Assembly (NCBI GenBank): GCA_902800495.1
Contig: CADCET010000034.1
Location: 1-33,040 of the forward strand
Direction of reading: 5' to 3'
DNA length: 33,040 bases
DNA from: an uncultured Prevotellaceae bacterium
GTDB lineage: Bacteria; Bacteroidota; Bacteroidia; Bacteroidales; Bacteroidaceae
In this document: positions 6,270 through 14,532 of the stretch, one piece after another
How the letters are laid out: each line of letters opens with the position of its first letter
Position numbering within the stretch: the first letter of the stretch is position 1
The notes under the pieces: generated by a model
Databases searched by the model: none
Seen by the model: the letters and a program-made list of their open reading frames with translations, nothing else
Told to the model about the DNA's origin: nothing
Position numbers and translations under genes: made by a program

Positions 6270-7280
6270 TCACTTTTTGGCATCCATAGCCTGGCAGGCG
6301 GTGATGGCAATCATATAGTAGATGTCGTCAACCGAGCAGCCGCGAGAGAGGTCGTTCACCGGACGGGCGATACCCTGGAGAACCGGACCGATAGCGATGG
6401 CGTCGCCGAGGCGCTGCACCATCTTGTAGCCGATGTTACCGACTTCGAGGTTCGGGAACACGAGGACGTTAGCCTTACCGGCGATGTCAGAGCCGGGAGC
6501 CTTCTTGGCACCTACAGAGGGAACAAGGGCGGCGTCAGCCTGCAGCTCACCGTCAATCTTCAGGTCGGGAGCCATCTCCTTAGCCAGACGGGTAGCCTCA
6601 ATCACCTTGTCGCACACTTCGTGCTTAGCAGAGCCCTTCGTCGAGAAGCTCAACATAGCCACACGGGGCTCCTTGAATCCAGCCACGGCCTTTGCCATCT
6701 GAGCCGTGCAGACAGCAATCTGCGACAGCTGGTTGGCATCGGGCATCGGGGTGACAGCCACGTCGGCCACGACGAGCACGCCGTCCTCACCATACTGCTT
6801 CTGCTTCGAGATGAGCAGCAGACCGCCGCTGACGCAGGTGATGCCAGGCTGGCACTTGATGATCTGCAAGGCGGGACGCAGGGTGTCGCCCGTCGTTGAC
6901 AGCGCACCGCTGATCTGACCATCGGCACCTTCGGTCTTGATGATCATACAGCCTAAGTACAGCGGGTTCTTAATCAGTTTACGAGCCTCCTCGATGGTCA
7001 TGCCTTTCGACTTACGGATCTCGGCCAGCTTCTCAGCCAGTTCCTCGCTCTTCTCGTAGTTCTCGGGGTCGATGAGGGTTGCCTTGCCAATGTTCTTCAA
7101 GCCCTTTTCCTGAGCTAAGGCTTCCACCTTGGCGGGGTTGCCTATCAGGATGATGTCTGCAAGGTCGTCGGCCAACGCACGGTCGGCTGCACAGAGTGTA
7201 CGCTCCTCCTCAGCTTCAGGGAGCACGATGCGTTGCTTGTTACTCTTGGCACGCGCAACGATTTGACTTAATAAATCCAT
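6270..7280 (-). CDS. pta: Phosphate acetyltransferase
   Basis: 336 residues, the short PTA form without the N-terminal regulatory domains of the enterobacterial enzyme. It converts acetyl-CoA + phosphate to acetyl phosphate, which AckA uses to make ATP. Seen are IVLPEAEEERTL at the start, LYLGCMIIKTEGADGQISGA, the active-site region ARPVNDLSRGCSVDDI, and GKANVLVFPNLEVGNIGYK. It is the first gene of a pta / four-helix-bundle / ackA unit, with a clear promoter at 7325-7356. The insertion between pta and ackA is the unusual part; the genes are usually adjacent. Confidence 0.96.
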   Translation of the reverse strand: MDLLSQIVARAKSNKQRIVLPEAEEERTLCAADRALADDLADIILIGNPAKVEALAQEKGLKNIGKATLIDPENYEKSEELAEKLAEIRKSKGMTIEEARKLIKNPLYLGCMIIKTEGADGQISGALSTTGDTLRPALQIIKCQPGITCVSGGLLLISKQKQYGEDGVLVVADVAVTPMPDANQLSQIAVCTAQMAKAVAGFKEPRVAMLSFSTKGSAKHEVCDKVIEATRLAKEMAPDLKIDGELQADAALVPSVGAKKAPGSDIAGKANVLVFPNLEVGNIGYKMVQRLGDAIAIGPVLQGIARPVNDLSRGCSVDDIYYMIAITACQAMDAKK

Positions 7281-7324
7281 AGTTTGTTCTTTATATTAAA
7301 TTAGGTATAAATAATTGCTGACTG

Positions 7325-7356
7325 CAAAAGTACAAAAATTAATCTGAACACGGCAA
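7325..7356 (-). promoter_or_regulatory. Promoter of pta-ackA unit
   Basis: On the minus strand TACTTTTG (7325-7332) is preceded after 21 bases by TTG (complement of 7354-7356). Leader of about 40 nt to the pta ATG. Confidence 0.7.
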
Positions 7357-7409
7357 CTCTTCGGCGTATTTTTCAGAAAATTAAGTGAAAACCTTTACGG
7401 AGTGCCCCG

Positions 7410-8189
7410 TTAATCCAAATCCTTTGTCAGGACACTCTCTAACTCCTCCGCCGAGAGCCGCAGGTGGAACTCACCGTGGACAGCCACCGAGATGGCGCCC
7501 GTCTCCTCGCTGACGACGATGGCCAGGGCGTCACTCTCTTGTGAGATACCCATTGCCGAACGGTGGCGCAGACCCAGTTCCTTGGGAATGTCTAAGTCGT
7601 GGCTGACGGGCAGGATGCAGCCGGCGGCCTTGATGCGGTGCTGCGAGATAATCATTGCACCGTCGTGCAGCGGCGAGTTCTTGAAAAAAATGTTCTCTAT
7701 CAGCCGCTGGTTGATGTTAGCTTCGATGCGGTCGCCCGTGCTGACGACGTCGTCCAAGGGCATGGTACGCTCAAAGACAATCAGCGCTCCCACCTTGTTA
7801 CGTCCCATGTTCATGCAGGCCATTACCACGGGCATGATGTCCTGCTTCAGATCTTTCTTTTTCTTCTCGCGGGTCTTCTTCGACGTGAACAGCTCTGACA
7901 ACCGGCGCATACGCTGGTGGGCACCTAAGTTGTAAAGCACCTTGCGTATATCCTCCTGAAACAGCACGATGAGGGCAATGACGCCTACCGACACCAGCTT
8001 GTCGAGGATGGTGCCAAGAAGGCGCATCTCCAACATCAGCGAGACGATAATCCAGATGACTACAAACACCAGAATGCCGATAAACACGTTCAGTGAGCGT
8101 GAGTCGCGCATCAGGCGGTAGATGTAGTAGAGCATCAGCGCTACTGCCAGGATGTCGATAATGTCTTTTAGCCCGAATTCGAAAAACAC
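7410..8189 (-). CDS. cdaA: Diadenylate cyclase CdaA (c-di-AMP synthase)
   Basis: 259 residues from a GTG at 8189. Three N-terminal membrane helices (about residues 8-75, including MLYYIYRLM and IGILVFVVIWIIVSLML) precede the DAC domain. Its catalytic motifs are intact: DGA at about residues 176-178 (NSPLHDGAMI) and RHRSA at about 207-211. It condenses two ATP into c-di-AMP, a signal for potassium, osmotic and cell-wall homeostasis. The GTG start gives the family-typical opening VFFEFGLKDIIDIL. A longer TTG-initiated version from 8264 would overlap folP and begin inside repeat sequence. It lies 37 bp after folP and is probably cotranscribed. Confidence 0.93.
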   Translation of the reverse strand: MFFEFGLKDIIDILAVALMLYYIYRLMRDSRSLNVFIGILVFVVIWIIVSLMLEMRLLGTILDKLVSVGVIALIVLFQEDIRKVLYNLGAHQRMRRLSELFTSKKTREKKKKDLKQDIMPVVMACMNMGRNKVGALIVFERTMPLDDVVSTGDRIEANINQRLIENIFFKNSPLHDGAMIISQHRIKAAGCILPVSHDLDIPKELGLRHRSAMGISQESDALAIVVSEETGAISVAVHGEFHLRLSAEELESVLTKDLD

Positions 8190-8226
8190 AATTATATTTA
8201 CTATTTGACGATTTACAATTTCTTGT

Positions 8227-9063
8227 TTAGACAAGCGAGCCGCTCGACCTTTGGTCGCTTGCAAGGCAAGAAGCTCGAGTCCAATTTATTTGTTGGACGA
8301 TTTTCACGCATTCCACAGCCTCGTGGACGTCGTGGACGCGCAGGATGTTGGCACCTTTCTGCAGGGCGACGGTGTTGAGCACGGTCGTGCCGTTCAGCGC
8401 TTCCTCAGGCGATGTTCCCAACAGTCGCCAAATCATCGACTTGCGCGAGACGCCCACTAGCACGGGCAGTTTCATCACCTGAAGCCGCTCCATGTCTTGC
8501 AGTACGGTGTAATTCTCCTCCAAAGTCTTGCCAAAGCCGAAGCCCGGGTCGAGGATGATGTCTTTCTGTCCGAAGTCGCGCAACAGCTGTACCCATTCGG
8601 CAAACTCCAACAGCATCTCGCGCAATGTTGGCTTCGATGACATTACTATATAAGGTACGCGTAAGCGACTGACCATACGGAACATCTCCGTCGAGGGATA
8701 GACGTCGTTGATGATGTCGACACCGAAATCCTTGACCGCCATTGCTGCCACGTCAGGGCGGAACGTGTCGACCGACACTACAGCGTCAGGCTGTTCGCGG
8801 CGCACGATGTCGAGTGCTAACCGCAGCCGTTCCGTCTCCTCCGCCTCCGTGGCGGGCTGACTGCCGGGACGTGTCGAACAGGCGCCAATATCGATGATGT
8901 CGGCACCTTCGGCCACAATCTGTGCGGCCCGCCGGGCTATCTCAGCCTTTGTCTGCTGACGGCTGTCGGCATAGAACGAGTCGGGCGTAACGTTCAGTAT
9001 GCCCATCACCCGAGGCTCGCTGAAGTCCAGCAGCCGTCCCCTGACGTTTATCGAATAGTCCAT
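8227..9063 (-). CDS. folP: Dihydropteroate synthase
   Basis: 278 residues. It joins p-aminobenzoate to a pterin pyrophosphate in folate synthesis. Motifs seen are VMGILNVTPDSFY, EGADIIDIGACSTRPGS, VSVDTF, INDVYPS, ILDPGFGFGKTLEEN and VLVGVSRKSMI, plus the C-terminal RVHDVHEAVECVKIV. The start MDYSINVRGRLL at 9063 fits the family; the ORF runs upstream to 9111 across a promoter-like box. The last roughly 17 codons after KIVQQIN (TRASCLASDQRSSGSLV) are not family sequence: they are encoded by a dispersed repeat also found at 32382-32403. The tail is probably harmless but shows that a repeat lies over the 3' end. Confidence 0.94.
   Translation of the reverse strand: MDYSINVRGRLLDFSEPRVMGILNVTPDSFYADSRQQTKAEIARRAAQIVAEGADIIDIGACSTRPGSQPATEAEETERLRLALDIVRREQPDAVVSVDTFRPDVAAMAVKDFGVDIINDVYPSTEMFRMVSRLRVPYIVMSSKPTLREMLLEFAEWVQLLRDFGQKDIILDPGFGFGKTLEENYTVLQDMERLQVMKLPVLVGVSRKSMIWRLLGTSPEEALNGTTVLNTVALQKGANILRVHDVHEAVECVKIVQQINWTRASCLASDQRSSGSLV
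8241..8262. repeat. 22-bp dispersed repeat in folP 3' end
   Basis: Exact reverse complement of 32382-32403. It contains the hairpin CGACC-TTT-GGTCG (8245-8257). It encodes part of the extra FolP tail and lies 52 bases before the cdaA start. The adjacent bases 8235-8248 match 32215-32228 in reverse complement, so two pieces of the repeat family abut here. Confidence 0.85.
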
Positions 9064-9071
9064 TTCGCCCA

Positions 9072-9079
9072 CAAAGTTA
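9072..9079 (-). promoter_or_regulatory. -7 box of folP (proximal)
   Basis: TAACTTTG on the minus strand, ending 8 bases before the ATG. A TTTTG element lies 19 bases upstream of it (complement, about 9099-9103). A transcript from here would have a leader of only a few nucleotides. Confidence 0.6.
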
Positions 9080-9154
9080 CGAAAAGTCAAGCGAAGAACA
9101 AAACAAATCATTTGTTTTTTCTTCCGAGACGGAGTAATTTCGCCAACTTGTTAG

Positions 9155-9162
9155 CAAAATTA
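9155..9162 (-). promoter_or_regulatory. Possible second -7 box upstream of folP
   Basis: TAATTTTG on the minus strand, about 90 bases before the folP ATG. If active it gives a longer leader than the proximal box. Confidence 0.4.
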
Positions 9163-9201
9163 CAAAAATTCAGCCAAAAGGTCGCCCCGCTTGACTATAG
9201 A

Positions 9202-10923
9202 TTACCGCCCCAACCAACGGGCTGGGTTCTGGGGTGTTGAGCCGCGGCGCAGTTCGAAATGGAGGATGCCTTCAGAATTGATGGCGCCCAACGCCTGACG
9301 GGCACTGACCTGCTGTCCGCGACGCACGGCAACACTTGACAGGTTGGTGTAGACGGAGATATAACTGCCATGACGCACCATCACGCCCATGACGCCGCCG
9401 ATATTGAAGACGGCACAGACCTCGCCACTGAAGATGCTACGTGCCTGGGCTCCAGCCTGTCCCCTGATGTTGATGCCCTTGTTGTCGAGTCGCACGCCCT
9501 TCAGACCATCGACGGCATTCTGTCCGAAGCCGCTGACGATGCGATAGAGGCCAGTGATGGGCATGGGCAGACGGCCGCGGTTGCTCTCAAAGTTACCACT
9601 CAGCCGACGGTCTTCGGTTGACACGGTGAACGTCTCGCGCACCCTCTTCTCTCCTCTCTCCTCTCTTCTCTCTCCTCTATTCTCGCTCCGCTCTTCTCGC
9701 TCCTCTCTCTCACGCTTCTTCGCCTCAGCCACCTCGCGCTCATGTGCACGGGCTTCCTCGGCAGCACGACGTTCTGCCTCGCGACGGGCATTTTCAGCTT
9801 CGCGAGCGGCACGTTCGGCAGCAGCCTTCTCCTCGGCACTCTTCTTAGCAGCAGCCAAGGCCTGCTGTTTGGCACGTTCCTCACGAGCCTTAGCCTCAGC
9901 GATGCGACGGGCATTCTCGCGGGCGGCAGCCTCGGCGGCGGCTTTCTTACGAGCCAATTCCTCGGCACGCCTCTTGGCAGCAGCTTCAGCAGCCTTCCGT
10001 TTGGCCTCGGCGGCTTTCCGTTGAGCCTCAGCGCGCGCTTCGGCCTCAGCCCGAGCCTTGGCGCGGGCAATCTCCTCAGCAATGAGTTTTTCTATCTGAG
10101 CGTTGAGTGCCTGGTCTTTCTTTCGCTGTTCGCTAATCAGACTCTCGATGGTCTTCTGCTCCTTCTGTAGCGTGCTCACCACCTGTTGCTGCTCAGCCTG
10201 CTTGCCCTCCAAGTTCTTCTTCTCCTGTTCGCCACGGGAGAGGAGGTTGTCTTTCTGACGCTTGCTGTCGGCGAGTTCCTGTTGGGCCTGCTTGATGTCC
10301 TCCTGTATCAGCATAACGGCCTCGCCCTGCGCCCGCTGGTATTGGGCATACTCACGGGTGAAGCGCAAACGGCGGTACATCTGCGTGAAGTTCTGGGCAC
10401 TGAAGATAAACATCAGCTGGTTCTGTAGCGAGCGGTTTCGGTGCATATAGCGAAGCGACTTCAGATAGTTCTGCTTACGCTCGTTGAGTCGCTTCTCCAA
10501 CACCGCCATCTGAATGTTCAGGGTGTTGATATTACCACTCAGCACGCCGATGTCGTGACGAATGGTGTCAATGGTGCGGCGTTTGTCGGCAATCTCGGTA
10601 TTGATAATCTGCAGGTTCTCAAGCCGCTTCTTCACATTCTGGCGGTTGGCCTGCAACTTGCGCTCCTGCTCCTTAATTTGCTTCTGCAACTGCTGACGCT
10701 GATTCTGAAGACCCTTCACCGTGGGCTGGGACTTGGCAGACTTATTAGACTTCTTGGTCTTATTAGTCCCATTTGTCTTATTAGTCTTATTAGTCCCATT
10801 GGCCTTATTAGTCTTCTGGGTGGCCGCAGGCTTCCGCTGCACAGACTTTTGAGCCTGTGCAGGAGCAACAGTAACGGCCAACAGCCAACAACTGACGGTC
10901 AACAGCCAGAGCAGTTTCTTCAT
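9202..10923 (-). CDS. EnvC-like murein hydrolase activator (degenerate LytM/M23)
   Basis: 573 residues. A signal peptide (MKKLLWLLTVSCWLLAVTVA...AQAQ) is followed by a low-complexity Thr/Asn/Lys linker at about residues 37-61. A long coiled coil follows (about 70-400, with an Ala/Glu/Lys/Arg heptad-rich stretch), then an EREEREERSENRGERREE segment at about 405-427. A C-terminal LytM fold runs from about 455 to 573. In the LytM part the usual zinc ligands are missing: the region equivalent to HxGxD reads NKGIN, and the HxH site reads ILHFE. It therefore probably activates amidases, as EnvC does, and does not itself cut peptidoglycan. Last gene of the dut/TPR/DUF4292 group, 6 bp after DUF4292. 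Confidence 0.88.
   Translation of the reverse strand: MKKLLWLLTVSCWLLAVTVAPAQAQKSVQRKPAATQKTNKANGTNKTNKTNGTNKTKKSNKSAKSQPTVKGLQNQRQQLQKQIKEQERKLQANRQNVKKRLENLQIINTEIADKRRTIDTIRHDIGVLSGNINTLNIQMAVLEKRLNERKQNYLKSLRYMHRNRSLQNQLMFIFSAQNFTQMYRRLRFTREYAQYQRAQGEAVMLIQEDIKQAQQELADSKRQKDNLLSRGEQEKKNLEGKQAEQQQVVSTLQKEQKTIESLISEQRKKDQALNAQIEKLIAEEIARAKARAEAEARAEAQRKAAEAKRKAAEAAAKRRAEELARKKAAAEAAARENARRIAEAKAREERAKQQALAAAKKSAEEKAAAERAAREAENARREAERRAAEEARAHEREVAEAKKREREEREERSENRGERREERGEKRVRETFTVSTEDRRLSGNFESNRGRLPMPITGLYRIVSGFGQNAVDGLKGVRLDNKGINIRGQAGAQARSIFSGEVCAVFNIGGVMGVMVRHGSYISVYTNLSSVAVRRGQQVSARQALGAINSEGILHFELRRGSTPQNPARWLGR
9643..9711. repeat. CTCTTCTCTCC microsatellite inside EnvC-like gene
   Basis: Pyrimidine-rich iterations of CTCTTCTC/CTCCTCTC encode the Glu/Arg-rich stretch near residues 405-427. 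Units are imperfect and not multiples of three, so slippage could shift the frame. Confidence 0.75.
10741..10814. repeat. ACTAATAAGAC-type repeat inside EnvC-like gene
   Basis: On the minus strand, ACTAATAAGAC/ACTAATGGG units of about 9-12 bp are iterated and encode the TNKTNGTNKT linker near residues 37-61. It resembles an intergenic spacer repeat lying in frame. Confidence 0.75.
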
Positions 10924-10929
10924 GCGGAA

Positions 10930-11781
10930 TTACAGGGCCATGAAACGTTGCAGGATATCGTCGATAGACACCTCGCGATATTTGTTTGACACCTCGGTAC
11001 GCGTCTCCCAGTCGGTCTCGTGCTTGATGTAGTTGAGCTTGATTCTCAGCTTCACCTCTTTCTTCTGGGTCGTCAGCGTCACGTTCATATCGTCGGGGAA
11101 CTTTGTGTTGTTGCTCTCCAACGTAGCGAAGTTGACATAGTCCCAGTTCAGCTGTGAGTTGCCGTTCAGACGATCCTTATACAAGATGTTGGCCATCTTG
11201 ATGAAGCCGGTATTCTCATTGACCAACCAGCTGTAGTCAATCTTTGAATCCTCAAGACTGATGACCACATCGTCGCCAGCCTCAGTCGTCTTGTACTTTT
11301 GAAGGTCTTCCTGGGTGAGAGCGGTACGGTTGGGCTGGAACAGTTCGTTCCAGAAGAGTGCCTGCAACGAATGGAAGTTCAGACCGCTGTTACGCAGGAA
11401 GTCGATAGACATATAAGGAGCCTTGAGGTACTGCTTATTGATGCGGTCCATGATAAGCACGTAGTCCTTGGTGAACTCCAGACGGGCAGCTTCGACAAAG
11501 CCGAAGGCCATGAGCTGCAGACGGATAACATCGTCGCGCTTCATCTTCAGGTTGCCGGTCAGGGCGATGTTCTGGGCGCCCACCTCAACACTGAACTTCA
11601 CCTTCGACGTGATGAACTTCGTTGTCTGTGCGTTGTCCTTCACTTTCTGCAGGAACTGTGCCTGACCGGCCTGCACCACAACAGGCTTATCGTCAGTAAC
11701 GACCTTCTTCTTGGAGCCGCATGCTGCGAATATCAGCGGCATTGCCAGGACGGCGACTTTCAGTAAACTTAACTTTTTCAT
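10930..11781 (-). CDS. DUF4292 lipoprotein
   Basis: 283 residues. A lipoprotein signal (MKKLSLLKVAVLAMPLIFAAC, Cys-21) is followed by GSKKK and then a long beta-rich domain of the Bacteroidetes DUF4292 family (NIALTGNLKMKRDDVIRLQ, and the C-terminal KHETDWETRTEVSNKYREVS). The fold resembles LolA/LolB-type lipoprotein carriers, so a role in outer-membrane lipoprotein or envelope assembly is plausible but unproven. Its ATG overlaps the TPR stop by 4 bases (ATGA), indicating translational coupling. The next gene is the EnvC-like activator. Confidence 0.85.
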   Translation of the reverse strand: MKKLSLLKVAVLAMPLIFAACGSKKKVVTDDKPVVVQAGQAQFLQKVKDNAQTTKFITSKVKFSVEVGAQNIALTGNLKMKRDDVIRLQLMAFGFVEAARLEFTKDYVLIMDRINKQYLKAPYMSIDFLRNSGLNFHSLQALFWNELFQPNRTALTQEDLQKYKTTEAGDDVVISLEDSKIDYSWLVNENTGFIKMANILYKDRLNGNSQLNWDYVNFATLESNNTKFPDDMNVTLTTQKKEVKLRIKLNYIKHETDWETRTEVSNKYREVSIDDILQRFMAL

Positions 11782-13529
11782 TTGCTAATGTATTTTCTAC
11801 GTTTGATTTTTCTGATCAGTATCTTGTTCTCCGGATCTATCTGCTGTGCTTGCTGCCACAACTCCACCGCACGGCCGGTGTCGCCGCACTTGGCATAGAT
11901 GTCGCCCGCATGCTCAATGATGACGGCACTGCTGTCGGAGTCGTTCTGCAGGGCCTGGTCGATATAGACCTTAGCCTCGGCATAGCGCCCCTGCATGAAG
12001 AGGATCCAGGCGTAAGTATCGAGATAGGTAGCGCTCTTAGGATCGGCCTTGATGGTCTTGTAGCTCATCTGTTCGGCCTTGTCCAACTGCTGTCCCAGCT
12101 CGCTGAGGTAGTAGGCATAGTTGTTCATACACATGATGTTGTCGTCCTTCCACTGCAGACAGGAGTCGTAGGCCTCGAAAGCCTGCTGAGTCAGCCCCTT
12201 TTGGTGGAGCAGATCGCCCATGACGGCATAGAAGTCGCTAACGATGGCGGGATTACTCTCCTGCGTGATGACGCTGATGCCGTTCTGGAAGGCTTCCAAG
12301 GCCTTGTCGCGGTTGTCCTGCTGGTAATAGGCCATACCCTGATAGTAGTAGAAGGCCATCTCCTCGGGGTTGTACTGTCGCGCCTCCTGACAGAGATTCA
12401 CCACCTCATCCAGCTCTTTGTCGTCCCAGGCGAAGCTGACCAGCTGCAGGCGGGCGCTGGCGTTGTCGGGAGCAATCTGCAGGACGGTATGCAACATCGC
12501 ACTTACAGTGTCGCGCGGCATCTTCTTCAAATCCATATAGGCAGCACAGAGGGTGGCGATGTCGGCATTCTTCTGCGGCTGCTGCAGCATCTTATGGAAC
12601 ATCTCCAGCACCTTGGTGCTATCGCCGCCAGCCCGTTCGCTCTCGCCCACCATCTGCCGCATCAGGTAGATACGCTGCTCGGTCGTGGTGGCAGGATTGA
12701 GCAGAATAATCTCTGTGATGGAGTCGACCCGCTCCGTCTCGCCCTGCACGCGGTAGTAGCTGCGGAGCGACACCAAGGCTCTGGTATTATCGGGTTCCTC
12801 AGCCAATATCTCGTTGTAGAGTCGGAGAGCCTGCTCTTCCTCGTCGTTGCGCAACAGCATATCGGCATACATACCCTTGTAGTTCAAGTCGTTCGGATAC
12901 TGACGGGCCAGCGCCTTCATCTCGTCGATGGCAGCCTGCTTCTGTCCCTGCTTGGTGTATATCTCGCTCTTGGCATACGACAGCCGTTCGCTCTTGCCTT
13001 CGGCAGCCTCAATACGGTTCAGCGTTTCAATGGCTTTCGGGTAGTCCTCAACCTGTTGATAGAGTTCGTAGAGCATCTCCAACAGGTCATCGCGACTCTT
13101 GTCGAGACTGTAGAGGCGTTCCACAATCTTGATGGCATTGGGATAGTCCTGGTCATTGACGTACGACTGAGCCACCGTCTCCAAAAACGTGGTGTTGTCA
13201 GGCTCCAGTTCAGCCGCCTTCAGGTAGTACTGTCCTGCCACGCTGTCGTTCTTCATTAACTGGTAATACTGAGCGAGGAAGTAGTAAGCCTCGGCAGCCT
13301 TGGGATTCAGTTGTATGCAATGTTGCAGCAGGTCGAAGGCAGCGTCATTATTGCCCTTTTGGCGCTGCACCATTGCTTCGAGGAAGAAGGCGTCGTAGGA
13401 TAAGGATGAAGGAAGAGGTGAGAGGGAAGAAGTATGATTACTTCCACCTTGCTGGGCTGCAGGAGGCGTCTGAGCACTCGCGCCCAAATACCCCCATAAC
13501 ACTACCAACACCAAAAACAATCTAATCAT
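11778..13529 (-). CDS. TPR-repeat secreted protein
   Basis: 583 residues with a signal peptide (MIRLFLVLVVLWGYLGASAQ), then a short Ser/Pro/Leu-rich stretch (SSLSPLPSSLS) encoded by low-complexity DNA near 13405-13440. About a dozen tetratricopeptide repeats fill the rest, e.g. KAAEAYYFLAQYYQLMKNDS, PNAIKIVERLYSL, MAFYYYQGMAYYQQDNRDKA and SATYLDTYAWILFMQGRYAE. It probably acts as a periplasmic protein-interaction scaffold; partners are unknown. It is coupled to the DUF4292 gene by a 4-base overlap and follows dut by 33 bp. This order is common in Bacteroidetes (family knowledge from memory). Confidence 0.9.
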   Translation of the reverse strand: MIRLFLVLVVLWGYLGASAQTPPAAQQGGSNHTSSLSPLPSSLSYDAFFLEAMVQRQKGNNDAAFDLLQHCIQLNPKAAEAYYFLAQYYQLMKNDSVAGQYYLKAAELEPDNTTFLETVAQSYVNDQDYPNAIKIVERLYSLDKSRDDLLEMLYELYQQVEDYPKAIETLNRIEAAEGKSERLSYAKSEIYTKQGQKQAAIDEMKALARQYPNDLNYKGMYADMLLRNDEEEQALRLYNEILAEEPDNTRALVSLRSYYRVQGETERVDSITEIILLNPATTTEQRIYLMRQMVGESERAGGDSTKVLEMFHKMLQQPQKNADIATLCAAYMDLKKMPRDTVSAMLHTVLQIAPDNASARLQLVSFAWDDKELDEVVNLCQEARQYNPEEMAFYYYQGMAYYQQDNRDKALEAFQNGISVITQESNPAIVSDFYAVMGDLLHQKGLTQQAFEAYDSCLQWKDDNIMCMNNYAYYLSELGQQLDKAEQMSYKTIKADPKSATYLDTYAWILFMQGRYAEAKVYIDQALQNDSDSSAVIIEHAGDIYAKCGDTGRAVELWQQAQQIDPENKILIRKIKRRKYISK

Positions 13530-13562
13530 ACTTCTTCCTTATCACTTCTTTCTTCCCACTTC

Positions 13563-13997
13563 TCACTTCACTCCCGTATGTCCGTAACCGCCCTCGCCAC
13601 GTTCTGTCTCGTCGAGCACGTCAACCTGTACGAACTCACCCTGCTCATGGCGGGCAATGACCATCTGGGCGATGCGTTCACCGTCGTTGACAACAAAGTC
13701 TTCCGTCGACAGGTTGATGAGCAGTACGCCCACCTCGCCGCGATAGTCGGCATCTACCGTTCCCGGAGCGTTCAGCACCGTGATGCCCTTCTTCAGAGCC
13801 AGTCCGCTGCGCGGACGCACCTGAGCCTCGTAGCCGGCAGGCAGGGCAATGTGCAACCCTGTGGGAATGAGGCGACGTTCCATGGGGCGCAGTGTGACGG
13901 GTGCCTCCAGATTGGCGCGCAGATCCATGCCCGCACTCTGTGGCGTTGCGTATGCTGGCAGGGGCTGATGCCCCTTATTGACAACTTTGATTTCCAT
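13563..13997 (-). CDS. dut: dUTP diphosphatase
   Basis: 144 residues, the trimeric dUTPase type. It hydrolyses dUTP to dUMP, keeping uracil out of DNA and feeding dTMP synthesis. The conserved motifs are present in order: SAGMDLRAN (1), RPRSGLALK (2), [19 protein letters not shown] (3, with catalytic Asp), GERIAQMVI (4), and [10 protein letters not shown] (5, with Tyr where Phe is usual). A -7 box lies at 14016-14023. First gene of the TPR/DUF4292/EnvC-like group. Confidence 0.96.
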   Translation of the reverse strand: MEIKVVNKGHQPLPAYATPQSAGMDLRANLEAPVTLRPMERRLIPTGLHIALPAGYEAQVRPRSGLALKKGITVLNAPGTVDADYRGEVGVLLINLSTEDFVVNDGERIAQMVIARHEQGEFVQVDVLDETERGEGGYGHTGVK

Positions 13998-14015
13998 ACT
14001 TTAATGTTTAGCGTG

Positions 14016-14023
14016 CAAAGTTA
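14016..14023 (-). promoter_or_regulatory. -7 box of dut
   Basis: TAACTTTG on the minus strand, 18 bases upstream of the dut ATG. Confidence 0.65.
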
Positions 14024-14060
14024 CGAAGAAAAGTTGAAATAGCAAACCTATTTGGGAAGT

Positions 14061-14465
14061 TTAACGCAGATTACTCCTCAACGCCATCGCTAATCGCCCG
14101 AGAGTAGCGCCGATGACGACGCCGAAGGTGTTGGCGGCGAAGTCGAGCCAGTCGCCATTGCGGGTGGTGGTGGCGTACGCTTGTAAGAGCTCTAGCAGAC
14201 CGCCCATCAGGACGGGAGCCAAGAATCCCCAAACGGCCAAGCGCCTCCAACAGGGCTCTTGCCCCCAGTGACGGCGGCTGTATTCCCACCAGATGACGAA
14301 GGTGGTGCCGCCATACATGACGAAGTGCGTCCATTTGTCGATGAACTGCACGTTGTCGAAGGGCGTCTCAGGGAAAAAAGGAGTCAGCGACAAAAGCCAC
14401 ACCAACACGATGCAGGCGACGGAAAAGGGATAACGGCGGACGTGATTTATGACATTTTTACACAT
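14061..14465 (-). CDS. VanZ-family membrane protein
   Basis: 134 residues with four predicted membrane helices: SVACIVLVWLLSLTPFF, HFVMYGGTTFVIWWEY, LAVWGFLAPVLMGGLLELLQ and WLDFAANTFGVVIGATLG. The pattern DKWTHFVMYGG ... GGLLELLQ ... GDWLDFAANTFGV is the VanZ-like signature. Named for a teicoplanin-resistance protein, most members have no known function and no resistance role should be inferred here. It is divergent from the NSS transporter and has a promoter at 14495-14502. The next gene on the same strand is dut. Confidence 0.88.
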   Translation of the reverse strand: MCKNVINHVRRYPFSVACIVLVWLLSLTPFFPETPFDNVQFIDKWTHFVMYGGTTFVIWWEYSRRHWGQEPCWRRLAVWGFLAPVLMGGLLELLQAYATTTRNGDWLDFAANTFGVVIGATLGRLAMALRSNLR

Positions 14466-14494
14466 TTCTTGAACTTTTGCTTACATTTTTGCTG

Positions 14495-14522
14495 CAAAAG
14501 TAAGAATAATTTTATATTTTTG
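14495..14522. promoter_or_regulatory. Divergent promoters for VanZ and NSS transporter
   Basis: TACTTTTG on the minus strand (14495-14502) faces the VanZ gene with a leader of about 25 nt. TATTTTTG on the plus strand (14515-14522) ends 10 bases before the transporter ATG. The two -7 boxes are 12 bases apart, so the two promoters probably compete. Confidence 0.6.
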
Positions 14523-14532
14523 CAAGCGAATT

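Noticed and set aside
8190-8264. Longer CdaA start (TTG at 8264)
   Set aside because: It would add residues encoded by a dispersed repeat and overlap folP; the GTG at 8189 begins at the family's usual N-terminus.
11721-13259. 512-codon plus-strand ORF
   Set aside because: It lies wholly antisense to the TPR, signal-peptide-bearing gene, has leucine/valine/histidine-rich composition typical of a shadow frame in GC-rich DNA, and shows no family motif.
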